DNA of 64,000 bases from Neocallimastix lanati (nom. inval.) (taxonomy: Eukaryota > Neocallimastigomycota > Neocallimastigomycetes > Neocallimastigales > Neocallimastigaceae). The position numbers and the translations under genes were made by a program. The notes beneath the pieces are model-generated. The model ran no database searches, was not told the DNA's origin, and worked only from the letters and a program-made list of their open reading frames with translations. The DNA is taken from NCBI GenBank assembly GCA_016946835.1, contig JACVTC010000050.1, positions 1,074,786-1,138,785 of the forward strand, given 5' to 3'. Position 1 is the first letter of the stretch, and the number at the start of each line of letters is the position of its first letter. Shown here piece after piece: positions 36,101 through 46,731 of the stretch.

Positions 36101-37370
36101 CTTCAGGTATGGAATCTGGAATTATTGAGTCAAGAGGAATTTCTTCCTTCTGTTCATTATTGGGTAAGAGAGAAGCAGTAATATCTGATGAATGGAAAAC
36201 AAACCTATTACCCTTAGCAGAAGGGCAATGGTTTTTACAGTAGCTTTCCAAGAAGTAAATTTTATTATTTTTGTAATCAATGTAAGGTGAATGAAGGCTT
36301 AACCAATCTCTTCCAAGGATTGCAGATACGTCTTGAAGTTGTAAATTGGCTATAAAGAATTCAAATGTTTCCGTATGGTCCATGAAAGTAAGCTTAAGAC
36401 GTTTTGTAACTTGTTTTATAGCCATATTCTTTTCATTAGGAAGTTTTACATTGATCGTATTTGAGAGGTTTGAATAAGGAATTTTGTTTGCTGTTACGAA
36501 GCTTTTGCAGAGATAACTTCTAGCAGAGCCCGAGTCAATAAGGATTCTGGTTTTAATCTTTTTGTTATTAACGGTTAACAAGAAAGTTGTAGTCATTTTA
36601 TTATTATGACTTGGGGTGTAATTTGCTGATAAAATACTTCCATTGTCTCGTCCCTTATGGTGCTTATTGCGTTTAAATTTGTTTTCGGTCATGTTAGTTT
36701 CGTTTCTTTTTCGTTTGAAAGATTTACTACTCTTTGGCTTGTAGTCATTGGTCTTTACTTTTTGCTTAAGTAAACATTTTCTATCAATATTGATAATAGA
36801 ATTTGTTGCCTCAAATAAACATTTAGGTTTGTCTAATTTATTGAACTCTGTTTTAACATCCTCAAGAAGACCTCTTTTGATTAGGTCAATGAATACATCG
36901 TCCGGCCATCCAATACGTCCAGCTAACCTTCGAAATTCAATAGTATATAATGCGGCTCTTCCTAAATGAAGTTGTTTTAAGTTTAGAAGTTGTTCAATAA
37001 GAACATCCTTCTGTTCTTTAGTATCCCCAAAATTGCTTATCAAAATATCTTTAAAGGTGTCATAGCTTAACGAATTTAAAGTCCCATCAGCCTTCAATGA
37101 AAGTCCCCATTTCTTTGGAGGTCCATGTATCATGCTGATAACATAAGAAATTTTTAAGTCGTCCGTGGAAAAAGAGTTGGGATGTTTTTTAAAAAACAAT
37201 TCACTCTGTTCCAGGAGCTCATTAACGTTAAGTTTGTTGTTATCAGCTAAGTCCTTGGATAACACTCCGTTGGCGGAAAAGAAGGTAGGAATAAATTCTG
37301 TTAAAGCTGTTATAAGCTTTGAGGATTCAACTTCACTTGGAATTTGGGCGTTATTACTATTGGATTCCAT
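33171..37370 (-). CDS. Element D Gag-Pol polyprotein (single ORF, 1399 aa)
   Basis: Order: Gag (about 1-250, no visible CCHC knuckle; a basic Lys/Arg/Asn patch stands in its place); protease ILIDSGSARSYL (about 278); RT (about 470-660) with YLDD near 638; RNase H ETDASDFAVG (about 790); a linker with a 56-codon tandem duplication; HHCC finger (HDSPTNGHQG to CSTCARCK); integrase core with VDFIVSL, SDHGSQF and NGQVERAN. The C-terminal module FKVIEVRERMNYRLELP ends HPVFHISQLEPY; no chromodomain follows. The start ATG lies 7 bases after TTTAG in sense. The frame is open throughout and the catalytic Asp residues are present. Confidence 0.94.
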   Translation of the reverse strand: MESNSNNAQIPSEVESSKLITALTEFIPTFFSANGVLSKDLADNNKLNVNELLEQSELFFKKHPNSFSTDDLKISYVISMIHGPPKKWGLSLKADGTLNSLSYDTFKDILISNFGDTKEQKDVLIEQLLNLKQLHLGRAALYTIEFRRLAGRIGWPDDVFIDLIKRGLLEDVKTEFNKLDKPKCLFEATNSIINIDRKCLLKQKVKTNDYKPKSSKSFKRKRNETNMTENKFKRNKHHKGRDNGSILSANYTPSHNNKMTTTFLLTVNNKKIKTRILIDSGSARSYLCKSFVTANKIPYSNLSNTINVKLPNEKNMAIKQVTKRLKLTFMDHTETFEFFIANLQLQDVSAILGRDWLSLHSPYIDYKNNKIYFLESYCKNHCPSAKGNRFVFHSSDITASLLPNNEQKEEIPLDSIIPDSIPEDELSDMNISAALVHNSEIKNTKRNKKIIKKYYYDLCIVFEKKEADKLPPHRVYDISIDLFPGAQLYFGPIYSLTVEEKKALREYIKENLAKGFIRKSKSPAGAPVLFVRKRDGSLRLCVDYRKLNSITIRNCYPIPRISDLIESFKCAIIFSRLDLRSAYNLVCVKKGHEYLTAFRTPFGHFEYRVMPFGLRNAPSVFQRFIQDIFSDDIGLFLFVYLDDIIIYSKNLTEHIKHVHHVLSLLVKNGLYVKLEKCEFHVPETTFLGFVVSINGLSMDKNKVKSILEWPTPKNMNELQSFLGLCNYYRKFIKNFAIIMEPLRILLKKNNEFKWNDDAENAFKKLKLAFTTDEILIFPDPDKEFTVETDASDFAVGCILSQISDKDNELHPVAFHSRSLSSSELNYTIYDKELLAIITAFETWRHHLEGAKFPVQIITDHRNLLYFKKPQHLNQRQIRWNLFLSKFDFRISFRPGSRCGKPDSLSRRPDYKSVVSLHNKDRPLLDDNAFCCANTIISSLIDTQPTDKFCGSRSSEPDSSSRRPDYNSVVSLHNKDRPLLDDNALCCANTDNISSLIDAQTADTYCKSILEKIKTKSNTVKSSLFSLNEGVLHFQNRIIVPSTLRARILKSFHDSPTNGHQGIDKTLDKIKRYYWWPNMKKDIHNYVLSCSTCARCKIRRHKPYGKIQPLPVPNKPWEIIGVDFIVSLPSSQDCTCIMVVSDHLTKMIHLVPCSDVPSADLTAKMLLYNVFRYHGFPKIIVSDHGSQFSSEFWTSLCSALNTKPRLATAHHQQTNGQVERANSVIEQYLRCYCSTAQNEWCFYLPLCEMAYSNSFHKSINMSPFCANYGFNPVWNIDSPPVLLKDNASVLTRDWSAHFDALKKHLIKAKEDFKKFGDSRKASGPTFHVNDMVWLKRYYFSNEPAKKLSNQYLGPFKVIEVRERMNYRLELPENLHLHPVFHISQLEPYTERDIGLKEPSP
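34366..34701 (-). repeat. 168-bp in-frame tandem duplication in element D pol
   Basis: Two copies of a 168-bp unit (34366-34533 and 34534-34701), 56 codons each, differ by several substitutions and small changes. The repeated protein segment includes SRRPDY, VVSLHNKDRPLLDDNA and CCANT. It lies between RNase H and the integrase finger. Confidence 0.88.
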
Positions 37371-38473
37371 TTTTACCTAAATTATAAATTATATTAACTA
37401 TGAAATATATATATATGTTTATTATGATTATAAGGTCATAGTTAGGAAGTTTTGGCGAAAGAAAACAGTTGAATAAGAAAATACTCAAGCATTTCCAGAT
37501 GATTTTCCAGAAGCACGTTAGCAGTAAACAGTAGTATGTACTTAATGACGGGAGCAGCTTGCCTATTACTGGTGTCATGTTCCCGCGTACACCACGATTG
37601 CAACCTACCACACATCGGATAGGCCAGTCCAGAGCTGCCCAGATCGCTGCCTGTGACAGATAAACTTAATCCGGAAACTGTTACCTAGATGCTAACACAC
37701 TTCTGCTTCTAAGGTCTGTACTAAGTCTTGGTTCTTCTATATTGTTTCCTTGGCCTACTTCTTCCAGTTCTATTTCCCTAAAATCATGTAAACATATGTT
37801 AGTGTATTTATGTGTTCTTATTATTGTTATTATTTACTTTATTATTGCTATTTATTGTTGTTTAATTTTTTTTATTATTTATCATTTATCATTTATCATT
37901 TATCATTTATTATTTACTATCATTATTTATTATTATTTATTATTATTTATTATTATTTATTATTATTTTATTATTATTTATTATTATTTATTATTATTTA
38001 TTATTATTTATTATTATTTATTATTATTTATTATTATTTATTATTATTTATTATTATTTATTATTATTTATTATTATTTATTATTATTTATTACTATATA
38101 TCTATTCTTTTAATTTTTTATGATTTTAATTATTTATCCAACTAATTATTACTATTTACTTATTTTTTAATATTTAATTTATGGTTTATATTAATTTATT
38201 CTTATAATTTCTATACTAAATTATTAATTAATGATTTTTGATCTGATTTACTAATATTATCTACTTATATTTTAATATTTAATTTATTTACTATATATTA
38301 ATTTATTTTTTTAATTTCTAGATTATTCTATATAATTTATATTATTTTATTTATTATTAATCATAAAAATTTTTATTGTACTACACTAAATTATTTTGTA
38401 CTACTTGATTCTAGAAATTAATTATATTATTAAATTAATTAACTATTCTATTAAACTATACTAAGAAGATTAT
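37371..38473 (-). other. Leader of element D
   Basis: It has no real gene. It holds a structured domain shared with element G (37554-37673) and a long ATT microsatellite (about 37930-38095), whose short ORFs are spurious. The bases next to the LTR read ATAATCTTCTTAG in sense, with no TGG-type primer site. Confidence 0.65.
37554..37673 (-). other. Conserved leader RNA domain (D copy)
   Basis: GC-rich island in an A/T-rich leader. It shares ordered blocks with 60848-60961 in element G: CGGATTAAGTTTATC at the 5' end in sense, then GCTCTG, AATCGTGG, ACGCG, CATGACACCA and AAGCTGC. A local stem (CCTATCC with GGTAGG, one bulge) occupies the place of a different stem in G. Its function is unknown. 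Confidence 0.7.
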
Positions 38474-39427
38474 TGTAATAATTTAATTAAAAAATTATAA
38501 TTAAATTATTAATCATTAATATTAGCTCTAACTGCTAATATTAAAGGTTTAAAGAATCATACTTACCTATGGTTCTTTCTAATTATCGAGTTTATTATAA
38601 CGAATTATAATAGACGAAACACTAAAATTGATAAGGAAAAGTTTTAATTATAAAATTTGTTTTATTAAAATAATTTGTTTTATTTTTTATTAAAAATTTT
38701 AAATGTTAAAACTTATTGTTATTATTATTATATTATAATTGTTATAATAATAACTCTTGATTTCTCAAAGAGAACTCAAGAGCCTTATTTATACTTTTTT
38801 GTCAAAATAAGGTTAAAATCAAAAGGGGTTCTAATCTTAACAAATCTCTTATCTAGGAAAAGACTAGAAGAAAAACCTAGATAAGTTTTTTGATCGATAT
38901 TCTATCCATATCGATCATCGTGTTAATTAAGTAAAACCGATTACTTTTAAGAAGTAATTGGAAAAACCTTAATTAACCGATTACTTAATCTAATATAATG
39001 ATCGAAAATAAAAGAATAAAATAATGAAAATTATTTCGATCATAAAATTTAAAATTTAATCTATTTAGTTCTATTTTATAGAACTTTACATAAAAAATAT
39101 AAAACAATACATTAATAATAAAATACATGATTAATACAATACAGAATACATGATAGAATACAGAATACATGATAAAATACAGAATAGTGTTTTAGTTTAT
39201 GATTTAATAAGTGAGAGAAAACTAAAACTAATAAATTTAATAATTAAGTGAATAATTAAATAAATTTAATATTATTTTAAATGTATAAAAATTATTTAAT
39301 TAAATAAATTTTTAATATTAAACTAAATAAAATTTTAATATATAATTAAATAAATTATTAATTATAATTAATTGTATAAATGAAATATGAGTTAAATAAA
39401 AGTTATATTAATTATAACCTAACTAAG
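38474..39427 (-). repeat. 5' LTR of element D, inner part
   Basis: Starts TGTAATAA. It matches 8843-9376 and 32692-33120 as one continuous sequence, which proves that those two blocks are one split LTR. The last 41 bases are at 53022-53062, beyond element B. Confidence 0.9.
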
Positions 39428-40134
39428 TGTTAAGATTTTGATATAATTTATAGTTTAAATAAAATAATATGGTTTATTAAAAAATATTCACAAAGTCGAT
39501 ATGTCTATATAGTAATATACTATATAGATATATATTAAAAATAATAAATATTTAAATGTTTAGTTTAATAAAAATTTATTTATAATAAACTTTGATAATT
39601 AGAATTATCAAATTAATTTGATTTTAAATTTATTGATTTTATTTAATAATAAAATATCTATAATATATTACTATTAAGGTAATTTTACAATAACCTTACA
39701 AAGAACATAAAAGATAGATTTTTACATCTTTCTTTTATACTTTGTAAGTTACATAATAATAATATTTAATTATAAGATAGTAATAATATAGTAATATAAA
39801 TACTAATAAAATGTAAGGATAAATTTAATTATATAATTAATTTGAATAATTGAATTTAATTTAGATATGTTGTAAACATATATAAAAACATAATATAAAT
39901 AAAATACACGTGACGTCAAATGTATCATTGAAATTAATTATTAATATAAACCTTATTTATTAATATTCTCAGAATTATTAGGCCTAAGATAACCCTTTAA
40001 ATATTAAACAAGAATTTATATTAATTATTAATTATTTAAATATATATATTATTTATAATTAAATAAATAATATTTTTAATTATTGAAATGTAAATAACTG
40101 AAATTGAGATTTCAATTCAGTTATAATTTCAACA
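39428..40134 (-). repeat. 3' LTR of element B
   Basis: 707 bp. Matches 45734-46257 and 52828-53016. It contains the block CTTACAAAGAACATAAAAG and the palindrome-like GTGACGTCA. Confidence 0.9.
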
Positions 40135-40696
40135 ACGCCCTCCCATAAAAATCGGATTCAAGACGATTTTTGTGTAACGATATGGAGGTCTAAATTTTTA
40201 TTAAAAAATTTTTGAAATTTCATAAATTAAAAATTTTTTAATTTCAAAGGAAGAAGGTCACTTGAGTCCTTTTAAATTTTTATAAAAAACCCCATTTCAA
40301 GTGACCATTTCATTGAAATTTTGAAATTTCTAAAATTTAGTAAAATTAAAATTTAGTTAATAAAATTGATGGTTGTGAATATAATGGTACCATTTTTGAA
40401 TGAATTTGATATAGAATTTTTGAAATTGAAATTTTGAAATTTAATTTCAATTAACTTCTTAATTTGTTGCATTAAATTTTAAAAAAATGAAAATTATAAT
40501 AATTTATAAAATTTTGATTATGTTGAATTATAAATTGATTGTTAAGAGTGTAATATAGCTATATTTTTTGAATTTTTGAATTTTGAAATTTTGAAATTGA
40601 AATTTCATTTTAGAAATATTGAAAAATTAAAATTAACTAAAAAAATAGATAATAATAAAGTAAAAGTTAAAAATTAATAATAAAAAATAAAATTTC

Positions 40697-40732
<36 letters not shown>
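40135..40732 (-). other. Element B 3' UTR with PPT
   Basis: The PPT is at 40135-40147 (sense TGGGAGGGCGT). The rest is A/T-rich with many GAAATTT motifs and a T run at about 40698-40734, just after the pol stop. No ORF. Confidence 0.7.
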
Positions 40733-40738
<6 letters not shown>

Positions 40739-43700
40739 ATATGCAATCGAAGTAAACTTCCTTCCATTCTTTAAATATAATAAATAAATGTCTTGATTTC
40801 TTGGGTTATTTTCAACTTCTTCTGAAGGAACCCAATCATAGGAATTATATTTATACCTTACACGATATTCATAACATTTTTTCGTATAATTGGTCCTAAA
40901 TCCTGCGATTTCTATAATATCCTTAATAGATTCATTATGAGATCTTCTTTTTCTATATTCTGAAGGAGTAGGAATGAAAGGCTCGAGATTGGATATATGG
41001 AATATTGGATGGTGTTTAGGGAAAGGAGATCTTTTTAAATCTATTTTATAATTATTATTATCTAAAGCTTCAAGTACTTTATAGGGTCCGTACTTACAAG
41101 GTGATAATTTAGAATAATCTTCGATATTAAGAGAAGGAGGAGTTTGAACCCATACTAAGTCACCTTCTTTAAAAACAGGAGGTTCTAATCTTTTCTTATC
41201 AGCATGCCTTTTATATAATTCTTTGGAACGTAGTAAGACGTCTTTAATGTGATTAAAACTAGTATTTACATTTTTTATATATTTAAAATTAGTATCCATT
41301 TGAGGTAATAAAAAGAATTCGTCCATGGAAGGATGGAACCCATAATTTATAAAGAAAGGAGTTTCCTTAGTAGATTCGTTAACCGAATTATTATATGCAA
41401 ATTCTGCAAGGTAGATCCAATCTATCCAGTCATCATGATAATAAGCTCTTGAATAAGCCCTAAGATATTGTTCAATAAAAGAGTTACACCTTTCAACTTG
41501 TCCGACGGTTTCATGATGATCTGTGGTAGCTATATTATTTTTAATTTTTAATAAGTGCATAAATTCATTCCAAAGAGCACTTGTAAATTGTGATCCTCTG
41601 TCTGTATAAATATCTTGAGGTATACCATGTAGTTTAAAGATATTATTCATAAAGGCCTTAGCAGTTTGTTTTGCATCAGGTATTTGTTTAAAGGGAATTA
41701 AGTGGATCATTTTAGAAAAACGATCGACAACTACCATTATTACTGTATATCCTTTAGAATCAGGAAGACCGCATAAAAAGTCTATTTCAATAGATTTCCA
41801 AGGTCTTTCGGGAGTATCCAAAGGTTGTAGAAGACCATATTTTCTGTGCCTATTTATTTTGTTTCTTGCACAGGATTGACAAGAGTTTACATATTTGGTT
41901 ACATCTTCTTTTATTTTAGGCCACCAAAAGTTTCTTGTTATTAACTCTAAAGTTCTTCTAATTCCTAAATGACCGGCTGCGGGCTTTTCATGATATTTTG
42001 TCAATATTTCTAATCGGAGAACTTCAGGAATATAGACTAGATTATTATAAAATATTAAATTGTCCTTTAATTTAAACTTTTCCATTTTTCTAAAGGGCTT
42101 ATAAGACATATCATTTTTTACATTTTGAGGACTAAAGTAAAGTCGAATATCCTCAGCTGTAGCGTCAGACTTGGTAGCATCAATAATTCTTTCTAAAAGG
42201 TCACTTACAATACTAACAAAACATGGAATTTCTTTAACATTTTTAATGTCTAAAATATTTTCAGGTTTTTCTTCAGTGTTGTTTTTAATATAGTCAGGTC
42301 TTCTAGATAGACTGTCAGGTTTTCCGTTTTTGTTTCCCTGCCTATACTTTATTATAAAATTATATTCTTGGAAGAAAAGGTACCATCTGTGTTGTCTTTG
42401 ATTTGCAACCTTTCCTCCTAATGTGTATATTAAGTTCCTATGATCCGTATAAACAGTGATTTGGTATTTAGCACCAAGGAGTAGATGTCTCCAAGCAATA
42501 AAAGCATCCCTTATAGCGAGTAGTTCTTTGTCAGTAATTGTATAATTTATTTCGGCGTTTAGTAAACTTCTAGAATAATATGCTACTGGATGTAAATTAT
42601 TATCTTTATCCCTTTGAGATAGAACAGCACCAATAGCATAATTACTTGCATCACATTCTACTATAAAAGGTTTTGTAATATCAGGATGAAGTAGAATTGG
42701 AGAAGTAATTAATCTTTTCTTTAATTCCTTAAAAGCATTTTCACATTCATTCGTCCATAAAAATTTAATATTTTTCCTTGTTAAATTATGTAAAGGTTTT
42801 GCAATTTTTGCAAAATCTTTAACAAATCTTCTATAGTAATTACATAGGCCAATAAATCTTTGAACATCTTTTAAATTTTCTGGTCTTGGCCACTCTTCTA
42901 TAGATTTAATTTTCTTTGGGTCAGTAGATACACCATCACCAGATAAAATGTAACCTAAAAATTCAACTTTATTCTGGTCAAATTCACATTTTTCTAATTT
43001 TGCATATAAATTATTATTAATTAAAGTTTGAAGGACGTTTCTGACTTGATTATGATGCTCCTCCAAATCTTTGGAATAAATTAAAATATCATCTAAATAT
43101 AAGATCACACACTTATCTAAGTATGGTCTAAGAATAGAGTTAATAAATGATTGAAAAGTGGCAGGCGCATTTTTTAATCCAAACGGCATAACTAAATATT
43201 CATAATGGCCATATTTAGTTCTAAACGCAGTTTTATATTCGTCACCCTCTTTTATTCTTATTAAATTATAAGCTGAACGTAAATCCAATTTCGTAAAATA
43301 TTTTGCTCCCTTTACTTTTTCTATTATATCTGTAATTAGAGGGAGAGGATATGAATTTCTTATAGTTACTGCATTTAATTTTTTATAGTCTACACATAAC
43401 CGAAGGGAACCATCTTTTTTCTTTTGAAAAAGGACAGGATATCCAGCAGGAGATTCTGATGGTCTAATAAATCCTTTTTCTAAATTTTCTTTTATATAGT
43501 CCTTAAGAACTTGTGATTCTTCTTCAGTTAATGGATAAATTGGGCCGTAATGGAGTGTAGCGTCTTTTTCTAAAACAATCTTACAGTCGGTTAAACGGTG
43601 AGGAGGTAATTTATCTGCCTCTTTTTTGCTAAATACGATTGCTAAATCTTGATATTGATGAGGAATTTCTTCTATTTTTGGTTCCTCATTTTCAATTTCA

Positions 43701-44635
43701 ACTTTATCTTTAGTTGAAAGAAAACAATATATTAAAAAATTATAACTAAATTCTTTTTTATTATTATATAAATCTCGATGATTTTTGTTAAATTTTTTGG
43801 AAGAAAATTTACTTTTAGATTTATTTAAATATTTTACATATACATAAATTTTAGAATTTTTATTAATAGAATTTTTATATTTATTAAACTTTGGATTTTT
43901 TGAAAAATTTTTTAAATTTTTTAAATTAAATTTTTTGGAGATATTTTTTGAATTATTTTTTGATCGATTTTTTGAAAAATTTTTATAATAAAATTTATTT
44001 TTTATTTTTCTTTTAAAAAATTTATTTTTAAAAATTTTTCTTTTCAACGAGTTTAAATAAAAATTATTTTCCTTATGTTTTATGGATTTATTTTTATGAT
44101 TATTTAAAGAATTATAATTTAAATAAGAATATAAGGTATTATTTTTATAATTGTAATGTATTTTGAATTTCCTAATAAACTGATTTCCAAAAAGTAAATC
44201 AGTAGGAATACAATTTGAGATTAAAAATTTTTCTTTAAAATCTTGAAAATAAAATTTATTATTTTTAAAAAATTTAATTTGAAAATTTAACCAAACAAAT
44301 TGATCTAATTTGGTAGTTCTGCCTGAAATACCTTTAACTAGGATTTTATTTTTTGTTTTTTGAATATTTAGTTTTAATTTATTTGCTAATTTTTCTGTGA
44401 TAAAATTGCAAAAGGATCCTGAATCTAACATAGATTCAGAAGTTAATTTTTGAATTTTTTCATTTTTAATTGAAAAATTATTTAAGAATTTAATAGGAAT
44501 ATAAGATTTGAATAAAAGGAATGTAGATGGGAGATTTGATTCATTGATTGAATCAAGTGTAGGAAAATTATAATAAATTGTTTTTAAATTTTTTGATGTT
44601 CTGGACTCCTTTTGAAGTCCATCAATTAGTTTTTT
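40733..44635 (-). CDS. Element B Pol (protease, RT, RNase H, integrase, chromodomain-like end)
   Basis: The frame is open from the slippery site (44629-44635) on; the first ATG (44431) falls inside the protease motif LDSGSFCNFI, so translation must come from gag by frameshift. A Lys/Asn/Phe-rich spacer of about 110 residues separates protease from RT. RT has YLDD. RNase H follows (ECDASNYAIG), then the HHCC finger (YHEKPAAGHLG to CQSCARNK) and an integrase core with IDFLCGL, TDRGSQF and VGQVERCN. The end, RNYTKKCYEYR-like with VRYKYNSYDWVPSEEV, resembles a diverged chromodomain. Confidence 0.93.
44602..44635 (-). other. Element B -1 ribosomal frameshift site
   Basis: The heptamer A AAA AAC (44629-44635) is in gag register, with the gag stop TAA right after. 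A 7-nt spacer (TAATTGA) is followed by the stem TGGACT/AGTCCA (44616-44621 with 44602-44607) and the 8-nt loop TCAAAAGG. The pol frame is -1. A loop partner CCTTTT lies only far downstream (about 90 nt), so the pseudoknot is less clear than in C, G and G2. Confidence 0.88.
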
Positions 44636-45699
44636 TGGTTATTATGTTGATTATTATTATTGTTATTATTATTAAAATAATTATTGCTAGATTTATTTTT
44701 AGAATAATAATAATTATTATTATTATAACTCTTGCTATTGTTTACATGTGGGCTTGAATGTTTCTTTCTCAAATTTTTATTATCAATATTATTTCTTAAT
44801 TGGTCCTTACTTTTAATATTATTTTCAAATAAGATGCACTTAGTATAAATATCACCAAGCTTTGTAGGGAATTCTTCCATTTTATCTATTTCTTCTTGGA
44901 ACTTTGGGTGAAGTCCATTATAGAAAAATAAGACTAAAGCTTCTTCGTCCCAAGACAGACCAGTAGTTAACGTTCTAAACTTTTCTATATAATCATTTAT
45001 TTTCCCATACGAATGTTTTAATTTTACTAACTGGATTTTAGCCAATTTTTTACTTGCAACATTCGTAAAAGTTTTCTTTATATCACTTAATAATTTCTTT
45101 AGTGTTCCTGGATGATTGTTCTCGGTATAGGTAGCAATATACCAATTTCTTGCACCGTCTCTCAAACGAGATTTGACAAAGTTTATTTTTACTTCTTCTG
45201 GTAATCCTAAGTTGGGATAAGTTGAGAAAGTATCTTCACATAATTGACAAAATAAATCTGTGTCATTAGTGTTTCCTGAGAAGAATCCAGGCTCAGGTAC
45301 TTGTTGCAAATTATTAGAATAACAATTTTTCATGATAACATCATTGTCTGCATCACGTCTGGTAGAAATAGAAGCGTTATCATCTTGATTTTGTGGTACA
45401 GATTGGCTAGAAGAGGGATCATCATTGGTACTAATTTTTATATCTAATTTTTCATTGAATATTTTAGTTAAATTAGAAAGTTGATTAATAATATTTTTAT
45501 TATCTCTATTAAGTGTATAGAGTTTTTTCTGTAAGTCTTGATTATATTTATTAAAATCTTCTTTTAATAAAAAGCTATCATTAACAGAAGAAGCTAATTC
45601 TGATACGGTAACTTGGGCGTCAGACCTTAACTTATTAACTTCTGACATTGGGGCAATGTCAGGTATTGAACTAGCCCAGACGTTCGTATAGTAAGACAT
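44626..45699 (-). CDS. Element B Gag (357 aa)
   Basis: A predicted coiled-coil N-terminus (about 25-90) is followed by a Ty3 Gag-like region (about 130-290: VPEPGFFSGN, VKSRLRDGARNWY, YIEKFRTLT, LFFYNGLHPKFQEEI). The tail is Asn/Tyr/Lys-rich and shows no CCHC knuckle, so RNA binding may rest on the basic tail. A truncated copy of its N-terminus occurs in F (16579-16986). Confidence 0.9.
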   Translation of the reverse strand: MSYYTNVWASSIPDIAPMSEVNKLRSDAQVTVSELASSVNDSFLLKEDFNKYNQDLQKKLYTLNRDNKNIINQLSNLTKIFNEKLDIKISTNDDPSSSQSVPQNQDDNASISTRRDADNDVIMKNCYSNNLQQVPEPGFFSGNTNDTDLFCQLCEDTFSTYPNLGLPEEVKINFVKSRLRDGARNWYIATYTENNHPGTLKKLLSDIKKTFTNVASKKLAKIQLVKLKHSYGKINDYIEKFRTLTTGLSWDEEALVLFFYNGLHPKFQEEIDKMEEFPTKLGDIYTKCILFENNIKSKDQLRNNIDNKNLRKKHSSPHVNNSKSYNNNNYYYSKNKSSNNYFNNNNNNNNQHNNQKN

Positions 45700-45733
45700 A
45701 TCAAGGTAGCAACTAAAACTAGGGTAAGGTTAT
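45700..45733 (-). other. Element B leader
   Basis: Only 34 bases separate gag from the LTR. The sense ATAACCTTACCCTAG next to the LTR is the likely primer site; the same sequence occurs in F. Confidence 0.55.
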
Positions 45734-46257
45734 TGTTAAGATTTTGATATAATTTATAGTTTAAATTTAAATAAAATAATATGGTTTATTAAAAAATATT
45801 CACTAAGTCGATATGTCTATATAGTAATATACTATATAGATATATAATAAAAATAATAAATATTTAAATGTTTAGTTTAATAAAAATTTATTTATAATAA
45901 ACTTTGATAATTAGAATTATCAAATTAATTTAATTTTAAATTTGTTTATTTTATTTAATAATAAAATATCTATAATATATTACTATTAAGGTAATTTTAC
46001 AATAACCTTACAAAGAACATAAAAGATAGATTTTTACATCTTTTTTTTATACTTTGTAAGTTACATAATAATAATATTTAATTATAAGATAGTAATAATA
46101 TAGTAATATAAATACTAATAAAATGTAAGGATAAATTTAATTATATAATTAATTTGAATAATTGAATTTAATTTAGATATGTTGTAAACATATATAAAAA
46201 CATAATATAAATAAAATACACGTGACGTCAAATGTATCATTGAAATTAATTATTAAT
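45734..46257 (-). repeat. 5' LTR of element B, inner part
   Basis: Matches 39428 onward. It is interrupted by element C after TAAT (46254-46257). Confidence 0.9.
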
Positions 46258-46709
46258 TGATATAACTCGATTCTAATTTCCACTTTTTGGGAGAAGCGAT
46301 TATATTCTTTTTAATATTTATTTTTATTTATTTAGTAATAATAATTAGTTAATTAACAACTTAACAATTACATAATATAAAATAATTTACATTTATACTA
46401 ATTTATAATAAAGTTTTCATATAATAAAATATAAAGTTTAATAAAATATATATACATAATTAAATGTTATAAAATATAATAAATATTAGAAATAAAATAA
46501 AAGTTATTTAATATAATAAATTATTAATAATACACAATGAATTTCATATTTTTATGTTATCATTAATTTCCTAAATTCTAATGATATTTTCACTAGCCAC
46601 AATTATAATAATTTACCAATTTGCAATTAACATAATTTTTAATATATTTATGTGTTTATAATAAATTAATTTTTATATTAATTAAAGTTTTTATTTGTAT
46701 TCTATATCA
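46258..46709 (-). repeat. 3' LTR of element C
   Basis: On the + strand from TGATATAACTCG to TCTATATCA. Identical by eye to 52372-52823. Confidence 0.93.
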
Positions 46710-46731
46710 TTCGTCCCTCCTTTAGATACAA

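Noticed and set aside
37554-37673. Hammerhead ribozyme in the leader
   Set aside because: No CTGATGA/GAAA core is visible in the D or G copy; an HDV-like fold could not be tested by eye.
37742-38145. Tyr/Ile/Leu-rich ORFs, apparently membrane proteins
   Set aside because: Frames of an ATT microsatellite; no start context or complexity.
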